From NCBI GenBank assembly GCA_017940955.1, contig JAGAXP010000272.1, forward strand, positions 1 through 36,152: 36,152 bases of DNA, in the 5' to 3' direction. The first letter of the stretch is position 1; the number at the start of each line of letters is the position of its first letter. Below are positions 23,733-31,358 of this stretch, one piece after another. The stretch is from Oribacterium sp. (GTDB taxonomy: Bacteria; Bacillota_A; Clostridia; Lachnospirales; Lachnospiraceae). A model generated the notes under the pieces. That model worked only from the letters and a program-made list of their open reading frames with translations, was not told where the DNA came from and did no database searches. The position numbers and the translations under genes are program-made.

Positions 23733-25664
23733 ATGTATCCAGTGAGCAGCGCCTTCCTGAATGCAGTGAAGGCGAATACAAGAAAATATTACTGGACCGG
23801 TAAGATCACGACGACTGCCGGTACGGTTTATAACTTTGATCAGGAAGATATGGTCAAGGGCAGCGGATATATCACAAGTCAGTGCTGCGGTTCTACAGAG
23901 ATTGAACTTGGTACGGTGTATGCTGCGGAGATGGGGATTTCGCTATTCTCCGAGATTAACAGATATACGCTTGAAGATGCGATCATGGAGCTGTTCTATC
24001 ATCTGAAGATATCGGACAGCAGGAGCAGCGGCGATTTGGATCTCGATTATGATCAGACGGTTGAAGCAGATGGCATTTATGAAGTGATTCCGATGGGGGT
24101 ATTTGAGGTATCAGAGGCGAACCGTAAAGCGAAGAGCCTGGAACTTAAAGCGTATGATTACATGGTGCGGTTCGAGAAGAATTTCACAGCGCTTGAATCC
24201 ATCGGTAATGCTTATGATTTCATGATTCTTTGTGCCACGGCTTGTGGAGTGAGTCTGGCTCAGGACAGGGAGACCATTGAGGCGATGCCGAACGGTTCGG
24301 AAAACCTGTCCATCTATACGGATAACGATATTGAAACCTTTAGGGATGTTCTGTTTTATGTGGGGCAGGTTCTTGGAGGTTTCTTTGTTATAAACAGGGC
24401 TGGGGAGCTGGAACTCAGGAAGTATGGGAATGTATCGGCGCTGACTCTTGAGAGACGGCATCGGTTTACTTCAAGCTTTTCAGATTTCATTACGAGATAC
24501 ACGGCAGTTTCTTCTACGAATCTTAGGACGCAGGTAGCAGAGTATTATCATCTGGATCCGGATGACGGACTGACAATGAACCTTGGCATAAATCCGTTAT
24601 TGCAATTTGGCTTGGATGAGACCAGACGGGAGCTTTGTGAGAATATCCTGAATGATCTGTCGGTCGTGAATTATGTGCCGTTTGATTCGGATACTATCGG
24701 GAATCCGGCACTGGATGTGGGAGATATCCTTTCCTTTACAGGAGGTCAGGCAGATGCGACAAAGATAGCCTGTATCACATCGAATAACATCAAGATCTGC
24801 GGCAAACAGGCAATTAAGTGTGTCGGGAAGAATCCAAGACTGGCTCAGGCAAAGTCGAAGAACGATAAGAATATTTCCGGTTTGCTGGCTCAGATTGAAG
24901 CAGGGAAGATCGGAATACACACCTTCACAAATGCTTCTGCGTTTACGGTGAGGGATCAGGATACGAAGATTATTTCCATCGAGTTTGCGACTACGGAAGC
25001 GAATCACGCACAGTTCTTTGGGCAGGTGATCGTTGATGTGACTGCGAACTCTGTTACAAAGACAGCTACGGCAGCAGGGGATGTGACGATACCGTCCGTT
25101 GATGTGGATGGCCTGCCTGAAGATTCGGAGGATCCCGAGGAAGAGCCTGTGGTGATCGGTTCGACAGAAGAACAGACAGTGAGTGTTTCGTTGCCTGTTT
25201 CCTGGACAGAGGATGGACAGGCGGTTGTGACATTCACATTTGAGTTCAACGATGAAATGATCACGGTTCACCAGCCGGTGGAAACCTGGCATTCCGGGAA
25301 GCATACGATTCTTCTGTATTATCCGATTGAGAATGTGATCGCGAATTACACCAACACCTTCAATGTTTATATGAAGGTCACCGGCGGCAGCGGAGCAGTA
25401 GACACGGGATGGTGCATAGCATCTGTTTCCGGTCAGAGCATGGGTGCTTCTGCAGCATGGGATGGAACGATCACGGTAGAGGAATACATTGATAAGGTCG
25501 GTATAAGCGGCGGTCTGCAGATGGCGGCGATTCAGGAAAACATTCAGTTTAAGATTGATGAGCTGGTTCAGAGATCCTATTCGGATGTGGTTATCGGCAG
25601 GAAGGCACTTGGAGCATTTGCTATGCCGGTTGATGTTACAGGCAGCAATACACCGACAGTATAA
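23733..25664 (+). CDS. Baseplate hub / Tal-like tail protein
   Basis: A 643-residue tail tip protein. Residues 1-390 (MYPVSSAFLNAVKANTRKYY, MGISLFSEINRYTLEDA, MGVFEVSEANRKAKSLELKA, FRDVLFYVGQVLGGFFVINR) resemble the gp27-like hub found in prophage endopeptidase-tail proteins. I see no clear peptidase catalytic motif. After an acidic linker (EDSEDPEEEP near 465), residues 480-600 form a predicted beta-rich domain (VSVSLPVSW, FTFEFND), perhaps a carbohydrate-binding arm. It caps the tail tube. Confidence 0.78.
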   Translation: MYPVSSAFLNAVKANTRKYYWTGKITTTAGTVYNFDQEDMVKGSGYITSQCCGSTEIELGTVYAAEMGISLFSEINRYTLEDAIMELFYHLKISDSRSSGDLDLDYDQTVEADGIYEVIPMGVFEVSEANRKAKSLELKAYDYMVRFEKNFTALESIGNAYDFMILCATACGVSLAQDRETIEAMPNGSENLSIYTDNDIETFRDVLFYVGQVLGGFFVINRAGELELRKYGNVSALTLERRHRFTSSFSDFITRYTAVSSTNLRTQVAEYYHLDPDDGLTMNLGINPLLQFGLDETRRELCENILNDLSVVNYVPFDSDTIGNPALDVGDILSFTGGQADATKIACITSNNIKICGKQAIKCVGKNPRLAQAKSKNDKNISGLLAQIEAGKIGIHTFTNASAFTVRDQDTKIISIEFATTEANHAQFFGQVIVDVTANSVTKTATAAGDVTIPSVDVDGLPEDSEDPEEEPVVIGSTEEQTVSVSLPVSWTEDGQAVVTFTFEFNDEMITVHQPVETWHSGKHTILLYYPIENVIANYTNTFNVYMKVTGGSGAVDTGWCIASVSGQSMGASAAWDGTITVEEYIDKVGISGGLQMAAIQENIQFKIDELVQRSYSDVVIGRKALGAFAMPVDVTGSNTPTV

Positions 25665-25674
25665 GGAGGGCGAC

Positions 25675-27078
25675 ATGATTTTGCATGGTGAAATGGTCAT
25701 AGAGCTGACCGATGAGAATTTGGGAACTGTGGAGACGATCCGGGAGAGCAACATGGTCACGAATGCGGTGAATCATCTCCTGGGGCTGAATCCGATGGGA
25801 ATCTTTTATAAGGCTTCAGGGCAGTACGATGACATGGTGATGTGGAATGACTATCTGCTTCCCATCTGTCCAAACATGATAGGCGGTATTCTGTTATACG
25901 GAACATCTCTGACAGAGAATGCAGATAACATCTTTCCTTCATCTGCAAATCTGCCTGTGGCATATGCATCCAATGATGTTAATGCGACAGCGGACACGCA
26001 GAGGGGAAGCATGAATCTGGTTGAGAGTAAGGCGCTGGAAGACGGGTATAAGTTTGTCTGGGAGTTCACGCCTTCACAGGGTAATGGAACTATTGCAGCG
26101 GTAGCGCTGACTTCGGCAAAGGGTGGCAATTCAGTATTCGGAAACGAGGTCAATTCCACAAATGGTTACTTGAAGATAAAGGAAACAAGGCTGGATACGC
26201 AGACCAATGATGAGCTTGCGCTGCTGTATTCGGCGGTAGAGATAGACTTCGCAAACAATGTACTGTATTCTCTGCGGTTTGTGGATTCCTCGGTCATAGT
26301 AAGGAAGCTGAGACTGCCGGTATTTACAATGGGTTTGAATGACAAGCTGGATGATACAACCTGCACCGTGCTGGAAGAAGAGACGCTTCACTGCAGCGTA
26401 TTTTCATTTACTACGGGGTATACGCCTTATGGAGATTTTTTGGACGGACATGACGGATACTGGTATGGATTTTCCAATTCGCCCAATTCCTCAGGGGATG
26501 CGACGATGAAATGGATCAAGATCAAAAAGAGTGACCTGAGCTTTACAGAGGGAACATGGACGCTCTCAAATGCACATTTAAGGGCTATTGGTTCTTTTAA
26601 GATGGATACCTATGTGAATAGGTCTGTAAGGGGCGTGATCAGGAACGGGTATCTGTATCTGCAAAATTATGATTGCGATGGCGTATACAAGATAAATTTG
26701 AGTAATACAACGGATATCACACTGATACAGCTGGGGTTTACATCGGCCAACAGAGCTTTGTCAGGTTCTTCTACAAGCCAGTGCATGATGGCGCTTATCA
26801 ATGATTTTATCATTGCGTATGATTTTATCATCACGGCGAATGATACAGTGATACCGCTTGTGGGGGCGGCAAGATTTCCTTATTTAGGGACGCCTATGTT
26901 CCAATACAAGGAGTTCCTGACAGGGTTTGGAGGCAACTATGGTACGGATTGCCATACTACATGGCTGCTGATGCCTTATCTTGCCACCATCAACAATCTG
27001 TCTCAGGCGATCGTGAAGAATGCAGACAAGACAATGAAGATCACATACACATTGACGGAGCAGGAGCCGAGCCCATAA
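25675..27078 (+). CDS. Receptor-binding / host-specificity tail protein
   Basis: A 467-residue protein whose conserved N-terminus (MILHGEMVIELTDENLG, then NMVTNAVNHLLGLNPMGIF) is common in Clostridia siphophage tail genes and probably anchors it to the baseplate. The rest is a series of beta-strand blocks with Asp/Gly turns (DGHDGYWYGFSN, RNGYLYLQNYDCDG), compatible with a beta-propeller-like host-binding region. It is the last structural gene. GGAGG lies just before the ATG at 25675. Confidence 0.72.
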   Translation: MILHGEMVIELTDENLGTVETIRESNMVTNAVNHLLGLNPMGIFYKASGQYDDMVMWNDYLLPICPNMIGGILLYGTSLTENADNIFPSSANLPVAYASNDVNATADTQRGSMNLVESKALEDGYKFVWEFTPSQGNGTIAAVALTSAKGGNSVFGNEVNSTNGYLKIKETRLDTQTNDELALLYSAVEIDFANNVLYSLRFVDSSVIVRKLRLPVFTMGLNDKLDDTTCTVLEEETLHCSVFSFTTGYTPYGDFLDGHDGYWYGFSNSPNSSGDATMKWIKIKKSDLSFTEGTWTLSNAHLRAIGSFKMDTYVNRSVRGVIRNGYLYLQNYDCDGVYKINLSNTTDITLIQLGFTSANRALSGSSTSQCMMALINDFIIAYDFIITANDTVIPLVGAARFPYLGTPMFQYKEFLTGFGGNYGTDCHTTWLLMPYLATINNLSQAIVKNADKTMKITYTLTEQEPSP

Positions 27079-27080
27079 GG

Positions 27081-27103
27081 AAAACCGCACCGATAGGGTG
27101 CGG
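27081..27103 (-). terminator. Terminator of the leftward SymE-like unit
   Basis: A perfect 7-pair stem (CCGCACC 27085-27091 / GGTGCGG 27097-27103), loop GATAG. Read on the minus strand it is followed by TTTTCC, so it ends the leftward operon. On the plus strand the tail CTCCTTC is poor, so late transcription could read through. Confidence 0.65.
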
Positions 27104-27131
27104 CTCCTTCAAGAGATGCGAGGGGCGATTC

Positions 27132-27413
27132 TCAGACGGTGTCTTTTTTGTGATCCTTACGGCGAGTCCTGCCATAGTCGGTGACAGGCTCAGCGACCAT
27201 CATGACCGGCTCCGGTTTCGGGGCAAGGCTGATCTTGATGTAGCCCTCTTCGTACTCGACCTGAAGATGGTCTCCGATGTGGAAGCCGAGGGCTTCGAGC
27301 CATTTGCCCTCCATCTGGATCTTCGGGTAACTGGTGTATCGGCTGCTTCCGTAGTATCCGCCGTAAGTGCAGCGGCTGGAATACTGGACTTTGATGTTCT
27401 TTGTTTTGGTCAT
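27132..27413 (-). CDS. SymE-like protein (possible toxin)
   Basis: A 93-residue protein with the SymE-type segment PKIQMEGKWLEALGFHIGD followed by HLQVEYEEGYIKI (about 30-60), an AbrB-like fold. In E. coli SymE is an SOS-induced RNA-targeting or nucleoid-acting toxin controlled by antisense RNA; phage members are less studied. The N-terminus is Tyr/Ser-rich and the C-terminus basic. The start at 27413 has AAAGGAGG overlapping the stop codon of the preceding gene, so the two are translated together. Confidence 0.75.
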   Translation of the reverse strand: MTKTKNIKVQYSSRCTYGGYYGSSRYTSYPKIQMEGKWLEALGFHIGDHLQVEYEEGYIKISLAPKPEPVMMVAEPVTDYGRTRRKDHKKDTV

Positions 27414-27428
27414 AGCGGTGTTCCTCCT

Positions 27429-27770
27429 TTACATGGTGGTGAGAAGTTCTGTGGCTTCACTGAGGGCTTCTCTGCGGCGGTTTCTTGCGAAACGGCGCTT
27501 CTTTGCATCCTTGGCAAGCTGGTATTCATCATGGCTTTTGATTTTCCTTATGCAGGACTGCAGGGTCTTTCCATGACCGTGCTCATGCATGAAAGTGCCT
27601 TCGTGATGTGTGTGATAGATTTTGCATGACTCAAAGTATCCGAGATCCTCATTGGCGATGTACCAGCAATGCCTGGTATTTTTTGATTGAAGTGTGACTC
27701 CGTAGCAACCGGCTGATTTTACGATGAAGTAATTTCGGTCGATGCTCTTTAGATCCTTCTGTGAGAACAT
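27429..27770 (-). CDS. Hypothetical protein upstream of the SymE-like gene
   Basis: A 113-residue basic protein with a His-rich centre (YHTHHEGTFMHEHGHGK) and a Lys/Arg-rich helical end (AKKRRFARNRRREALSEA). I recognise no family. I chose the ATG at 27770 because GGAGGG lies just upstream of it; a start at 27794 lies before that site. Co-transcribed with the SymE-like gene from P4, it may be a partner or regulator of it. Confidence 0.65.
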   Translation of the reverse strand: MFSQKDLKSIDRNYFIVKSAGCYGVTLQSKNTRHCWYIANEDLGYFESCKIYHTHHEGTFMHEHGHGKTLQSCIRKIKSHDEYQLAKDAKKRRFARNRRREALSEATELLTTM

Positions 27771-27818
27771 GGGCTGTTCCCTCCTTTCCTTCATTCTCGC
27801 AAGGGTTCTTGCGGTAGT

Positions 27819-27850
27819 GTATCTATCACTCTACCGGCCACAGATAGCAA
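27819..27850 (-). promoter_or_regulatory. Cargo promoter P4 (leftward SymE-like unit)
   Basis: On the minus strand: TTGCTA (27850-27845), 12 bases, AGAGTGAT (27832-27825), then AGATACACTACCG. Architecture is identical to P1, and the ATACACTACCG end matches P2. It is followed by a short hairpin (CGCAAG-AACC-CTTGCG) near 27797-27812 and lies about 49 bases before the first start. Confidence 0.65.
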
Positions 27851-27901
27851 GTTAATTCTGTAGAAAATCGAGCACAAATATCCGGGGGAGATATTGTGTC
27901 T

Positions 27902-28024
27902 TATGCACATGGAGGCGCATAGGAAGATGCTGCTTGGCAGCGTGCGACCGGTGCGCAGGAAACACGAGTGTTTCCTGATTAAATACTTTGGTAACCGGCG
28001 GCAGCCTTCGGGTGAGCCGCTTTT
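27902..28024 (+). ncRNA. Structured leader upstream of holin (candidate RNA element)
   Basis: Successive stems can be drawn: TATGC/GCATA (27902-27921), GCTGC-TTG-GCAGC (27929-27941), TGCG/CGCA (27943-27957), a perfect 10-base inverted repeat CAGGAAACAC/GTGTTTCCTG (27956-27977), and a terminator stem (27998-28020). The stems at 27943 and 27956 overlap by two bases, so they could be alternatives. The dense structure ending in a terminator just before the lysis genes suggests an attenuator or riboregulator. I do not recognise a known riboswitch class. Confidence 0.4.
27998..28024 (+). terminator. Intrinsic terminator just before holin
   Basis: GCGGC (27998-28002) pairs with GCCGC (28016-28020); the upper stem GCC-TTCG-GGT carries a stable UUCG tetraloop; TTTTGTT follows. 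It lies about 40 bases before the holin start and could limit lysis gene expression until late in infection. Confidence 0.65.
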
Positions 28025-28060
28025 GTTATGAACATTTTTAAGAAAGGATTGGTGGACATT

Positions 28061-28480
28061 ATGAAAGAGTTTTGGAATGTGATTCAGACAGTCTTTGCGG
28101 CAATTGGCGGATGGCTCGGTTATTTCCTTGGAGGGTGCGACGGGCTTTTATATGCATTGCTCGTGTTTGTGATACTGGACTATATCACGGGTGTGATGTG
28201 TGCCATTGCAGATAAAGCCCTTAGCTCGTCTATAGGGTTCTCTGGAATTTGCCGGAAAATATTGATTTTCGCGCTGGTGGGAATCGGGCATATCCTTGAT
28301 ACTCACATCTTTGGAGAGGTCGGAGTGCTGCGCACGGCGGTGATTTTCTTTTACTTGTCTAATGAGGGGCTTTCGCTTGTAGAGAACGCAGCTTATCTTG
28401 GCCTGCCGATTCCGGAGAAGCTAAAGGATGTTTTGGAACAATTGCATAGAAAAGGTGATAAGGAGGACGATGAAAAATGA
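28061..28480 (+). CDS. Holin (phi29-type / holin_4 family)
   Basis: A 139-residue membrane protein with several hydrophobic segments (about 7-26, 30-55, 70-90, 95-115) and the family block LYALLVFVILDYITGVMCA near 32-50. A charged C-terminal tail (LHRKGDKEDDEK) faces the cytoplasm. It forms the membrane lesion that times lysis. The ATG at 28061 has GGTGG close upstream; an ATG at 28028 would add 11 residues. The stop overlaps the endolysin start (ATGA). Confidence 0.9.
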   Translation: MKEFWNVIQTVFAAIGGWLGYFLGGCDGLLYALLVFVILDYITGVMCAIADKALSSSIGFSGICRKILIFALVGIGHILDTHIFGEVGVLRTAVIFFYLSNEGLSLVENAAYLGLPIPEKLKDVLEQLHRKGDKEDDEK

Positions 28481-29523
28481 AGTATAACGAGAAAAACAAA
28501 CCGCTCGTCTGTATGATGACGCAGAGCACCTGTTACAGGGAAACGGCAAAAATGGAAGTGAAGGGCGTGCTCTGGCATAGCACGGGAGCGAATAATCCCT
28601 GGCTGAAACGATATGTGCAGCCGGATGATAAAGCTGCGGATCGGGATAAACTGATCGGGCTGATCGGAAAGAACAGCTATGGTAATGATTGGAACCATAC
28701 ATCGGTACAGGCGGGACTTAATTGCTGGGTAGGCAAGTTGAGTGACGGTAGCGTAGCGACAGTTCAGACAATGCCTTGGGATTTTAGACCCTGGGGCTGC
28801 GGCTCCGGCAAAAAAGGGAGCTGCAATACCGGCTGGATCCAGTTTGAGATCTGTGAGGATAGTCTTAACGATGCAGACTATTTTGGAAAAATATACAAGG
28901 AAGCCTGTGAGCTTACCGCTTACCTGTGTAAAATGTTTGGTATCGATCCCAAGGGAAGCGTCAACTATAACGGCGTGAAAGTACCTACCATCCTTTGCCA
29001 TGCTGATAGCTGTAAGCTGGGGCTTGGGAGCAATCACGGGGATGTCCTGCATTGGTTCCCTAAGTTCGGCAAGAGCATGGATACCGTGAGGAATGATGTG
29101 GCTGCACTACTTCGCGGTTCCTCTGAAAGCAGCGGCACTCCCGTTCCGTCAACGGATAAGCCCACCGTTACTTCGCAGCTTTACCGTGTCCGCATGACAT
29201 GGTCTGATTCCAAAACACAGAAAGGCGCATATAAAATTCTTGCTAACGCAAGGAATTGCGCAGATCAGAATCCGGGATACAGTGTTTTTGATTCCGATGG
29301 GGAAAAAGTCTATGAGTCCAAGACGAAAACAGCAGTTACGCCTTATATCGTCCGGGTAGATATCCCTGATCTCAACATACGCTTCGGTCCCGGAGTCAGC
29401 TACAGTCGGACAGGGCAGTTCACCGGCAAGGGCGTGTTCACCATCGTGGAGGAGCAGGACGGCTGGGGAAAGCTGAAAAGCGAGGCAGGGTGGATATGTC
29501 TCAAATATACATCAAGAATATAG
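28477..29523 (+). CDS. Endolysin: N-acetylmuramoyl-L-alanine amidase with SPOR-like and SH3 domains
   Basis: A 348-residue modular lysin. Residues 25-200 are an Amidase_2 domain: zinc ligand LWHSTGA (His34) and, near the end, ILCHADSC (His175) with SNHGDVLHWF (187-194) supplying the other ligands. A Thr/Ser/Pro linker (about 212-230) leads to a SPOR-like segment (YRVRMTWSDSKTQKGAYKIL). Residues 293-348 are an SH3b-type wall-binding domain (LNIRFGPGVSYSRTGQF, then EEQDGWGKL and GWICLKYTSRI). It cuts the bond between muramic acid and L-alanine. No signal peptide, so release needs the holin. Confidence 0.92.
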   Translation: MKYNEKNKPLVCMMTQSTCYRETAKMEVKGVLWHSTGANNPWLKRYVQPDDKAADRDKLIGLIGKNSYGNDWNHTSVQAGLNCWVGKLSDGSVATVQTMPWDFRPWGCGSGKKGSCNTGWIQFEICEDSLNDADYFGKIYKEACELTAYLCKMFGIDPKGSVNYNGVKVPTILCHADSCKLGLGSNHGDVLHWFPKFGKSMDTVRNDVAALLRGSSESSGTPVPSTDKPTVTSQLYRVRMTWSDSKTQKGAYKILANARNCADQNPGYSVFDSDGEKVYESKTKTAVTPYIVRVDIPDLNIRFGPGVSYSRTGQFTGKGVFTIVEEQDGWGKLKSEAGWICLKYTSRI

Positions 29524-29535
29524 TCAATGAACGTG

Positions 29536-29576
29536 GTGCCTGTGTCGGGAGAATTTCCGGCATGGGCACTTTTTTT
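29536..29576 (+). terminator. Strong terminator ending the late operon
   Basis: A 13-pair stem (29536-29548 with 29557-29569, three G-T pairs) closes the loop GAGAATTT and is followed by seven T (29570-29576). It marks the end of the structural/lysis transcript, 14 bases after the endolysin stop. Confidence 0.85.
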
Positions 29577-29656
29577 CGTATGACCTTTAGATTTACTGAT
29601 CCGGCGCGGCCTTTAGAACTGTAGAAGTAAACGAGGGAATGATCGGAGGCTTTTTC

Positions 29657-30022
29657 ATGGTGGATCAGCAAAAAGAAAAGAAAACCCCGGCCTGTCCGAA
29701 GTGGCTCCTGCCGGAGGCGAAAACGGAGTGGCGCAGGCTTGCTAAGAAAATACACATCAGGGATGAGGAGATTACCGCATTTGCGGGATACTGCCAGTCG
29801 TATGCCAGATGGCGTGAGGCGGAGGAATATGTTACGGAGCATGGGAGCAGTTTGGTCGGATCAGATGGCTCACATTATTTACAACCACAGGTTTCCGTTG
29901 CGCAGACTTATCTGAAGCTGATGAACGATTTTGCAGAGCGGCTCGGACTCACTCCGGTATCTGGGAGGATGGGAAATGAAGCTGACGGACGAGATGAGAG
30001 AGCGGATATGGTCTCATACTGA
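29657..30022 (+). CDS. Second small terminase-like protein (P27 family)
   Basis: A 121-residue protein matching the P27-family small terminase pattern: CPKWLLPEAKTEWRRL near 14-29, ITAFAGYCQSYARWREAEEY near 43-62, and YLQPQVSVAQTYLKLMNDFAERLGLTPVSG near 80-109. It lies beyond the late terminator, far from the large terminase, which already has a small subunit at 7015. It could be a leftover, a packaging modulator or a differently used DNA-binding protein. The ATG at 29657 has CGGAGG 7 bases upstream. Confidence 0.75.
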   Translation: MVDQQKEKKTPACPKWLLPEAKTEWRRLAKKIHIRDEEITAFAGYCQSYARWREAEEYVTEHGSSLVGSDGSHYLQPQVSVAQTYLKLMNDFAERLGLTPVSGRMGNEADGRDERADMVSY

Positions 30023-30398
30023 CATAAATGGGATGGCAGTCCCATGCGTAGGCGACGGGTATCATATCGTACATTTTTGCGACCTTCCCAAAAAACAACG
30101 GTCAGCCGCCTGCAGGTGGCTTGTCATAAATATCCGGTCTGCAAAACACGGCGCATCAACTTCCTATATAAAATCCCATGAGCTGAGCAGGCTTCTTTGT
30201 CATTTCACGGGAATCAACCTGACAAACGAGCAGGTTCAGGAAGCCCTCCTGCTGCTCGGAACCGAGCCCTGGGATATAGCTGGTCAAGACTGGACATACC
30301 GCATAAGCCGTGACTGCCCCTGTTCCGGGATTGATCCGGATGGCTGCGGCAACCTTCTGGAAAAGGACAGGAGCTGCCATGTGAGCGGAAGCCTTTAA
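29976..30398 (+). CDS. Hypothetical protein after the P27-like gene
   Basis: A 140-residue protein with no family I recognise. It opens with a charged helix (MKLTDEMRERIW), has a YIKSHELSRLLCHFTGINLTN stretch near 80-100 and a Cys-rich end (CPCSGIDPDGCG). It starts inside the previous gene (47-base overlap) with a good GGGAGG at 29963-29968, so the two are coupled. The sequence composition is like neighbouring phage genes. Confidence 0.65.
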   Translation: MKLTDEMRERIWSHTDINGMAVPCVGDGYHIVHFCDLPKKQRSAACRWLVINIRSAKHGASTSYIKSHELSRLLCHFTGINLTNEQVQEALLLLGTEPWDIAGQDWTYRISRDCPCSGIDPDGCGNLLEKDRSCHVSGSL

Positions 30399-30443
30399 GC
30401 CTTTGTCTAATAGGTAGAAGTTCCGCATAAAGCCAGATATCCG

Positions 30444-30476
30444 TTGACTTATCAGCCTTTCAGAGTGATGTATGGT
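30444..30476 (+). promoter_or_regulatory. Cargo promoter P3 (recombinase operon)
   Basis: TTGACT (30444-30449), 12 bases, AGAGTGAT (30462-30469), then GTATGGTGTACC. The stretch TTCAGAGTGATGTAT is identical to P1 at 8921-8935. It lies 46 bases before the third virulence-related family gene, which is translationally coupled to two recombinases. Confidence 0.7.
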
Positions 30477-30521
30477 GTACCGCCGAAGGTGCGGAATACA
30501 AGGCTTTGAAAGGAGAATGGC

Positions 30522-31358
30522 ATGAGGACTTACATAAAAACCATAGAGAACAGGAAGGATTTGGTGAAGCGGCTCTCGCAGCTTGCGGAGACGAAGGCAG
30601 AGTACACGAGGATGCCAAGATGCGCATTCCTCATTGGCGATTACGCCGTGGAGAGGGACGGGACGCTTAATGTTCCCGAAGAAGCGGACATGGAGCCGGT
30701 AGAGGCGCTCCTTTCGGAAGGGATGATACGGGAATACGATCCTGAGGCGGAGGCAAGGGCAGCGGAGGAACAGGCAAGAAGGGAAGCGGAAGAAAACAGG
30801 GATCCGGAGCCTGAAGCCGTCAGGGTTTCCTTACCGCTGTCGGGCCATTCGGTGCAGAGCGTAAGGAACCTTGCCGCAATGCTCTGCAGCAGAGGAAGGC
30901 TTATCAGCAAGGCGACGGGAGGAGAGTTTTCCTGCACAAGGGAGCTTGCGGAGGAACTTTCAAAGGCGGAGGACATGGAAGAGATTAAGAACATCATCCG
31001 TGAACGGGGCGGCCTTACAGGACTTATGGTGACAGAAGATGCGGTGTGCTTTACAGGCTTCCCTGAGACAGCGAGCGGGAACAGCAGACAGACTTTTACG
31101 CAGCTTGCCACTCTCATGAACAGTCTCGCAGTGGAGCAGGGGCGGGTTCTTCTAAAGGATGTGGATGACAGCAACGAAAAGTTCAGCTTCCGGATATGGC
31201 TCTTATCCCTCGGCATGAAGGGGGATGAGTACAAGGCGGCGAGGAAGGTGCTGTTGGCACCATTATCCGGGAACACTGCCTTCCGGACACCGGAGATCGA
31301 GGCAAGGTTCAGGGAGAACCAGAGAGCGAAGAGGAAAGCGGAAAGGAGCAACATATGA
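30522..31358 (+). CDS. 'Virulence-related' family protein, copy B, coupled to recombinases
   Basis: A 278-residue paralogue of the protein encoded at 8979. Shared blocks are the N-terminal MPRCAFLIGDYAVERDGTL (31-49), the middle SVRNLAAMLCSRGRLISKA, VTEDAVCFTGFPETA, and the C-terminal FSFRIWLLSLGMKGDEYKAA (221-240), then RKVLLAPLSGNTAF. It carries about 50 more middle residues than copy A, a Glu/Ala-rich linker (70-105), and a basic tail (RENQRAKRKAERSN). Its stop overlaps the start of the first recombinase by ATGA. Function unknown; coupling suggests a link to integration or excision or to its control. Confidence 0.75.
   Translation: MRTYIKTIENRKDLVKRLSQLAETKAEYTRMPRCAFLIGDYAVERDGTLNVPEEADMEPVEALLSEGMIREYDPEAEARAAEEQARREAEENRDPEPEAVRVSLPLSGHSVQSVRNLAAMLCSRGRLISKATGGEFSCTRELAEELSKAEDMEEIKNIIRERGGLTGLMVTEDAVCFTGFPETASGNSRQTFTQLATLMNSLAVEQGRVLLKDVDDSNEKFSFRIWLLSLGMKGDEYKAARKVLLAPLSGNTAFRTPEIEARFRENQRAKRKAERSNI

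Noticed and set aside
24597..25760. A 387-codon minus-strand frame opposite the baseplate hub gene
   Set aside because: No domain features; Arg/His/Cys-rich as expected of a shadow frame of a real gene.
6896..30435. An identical 15-base sequence TTCCGCATAAAGCCA at 6896 (near cos) and 30421 (before P3), considered as an att or second packaging site
   Set aside because: About one 15-base match is expected by chance in a window of this length; there is no flanking similarity.
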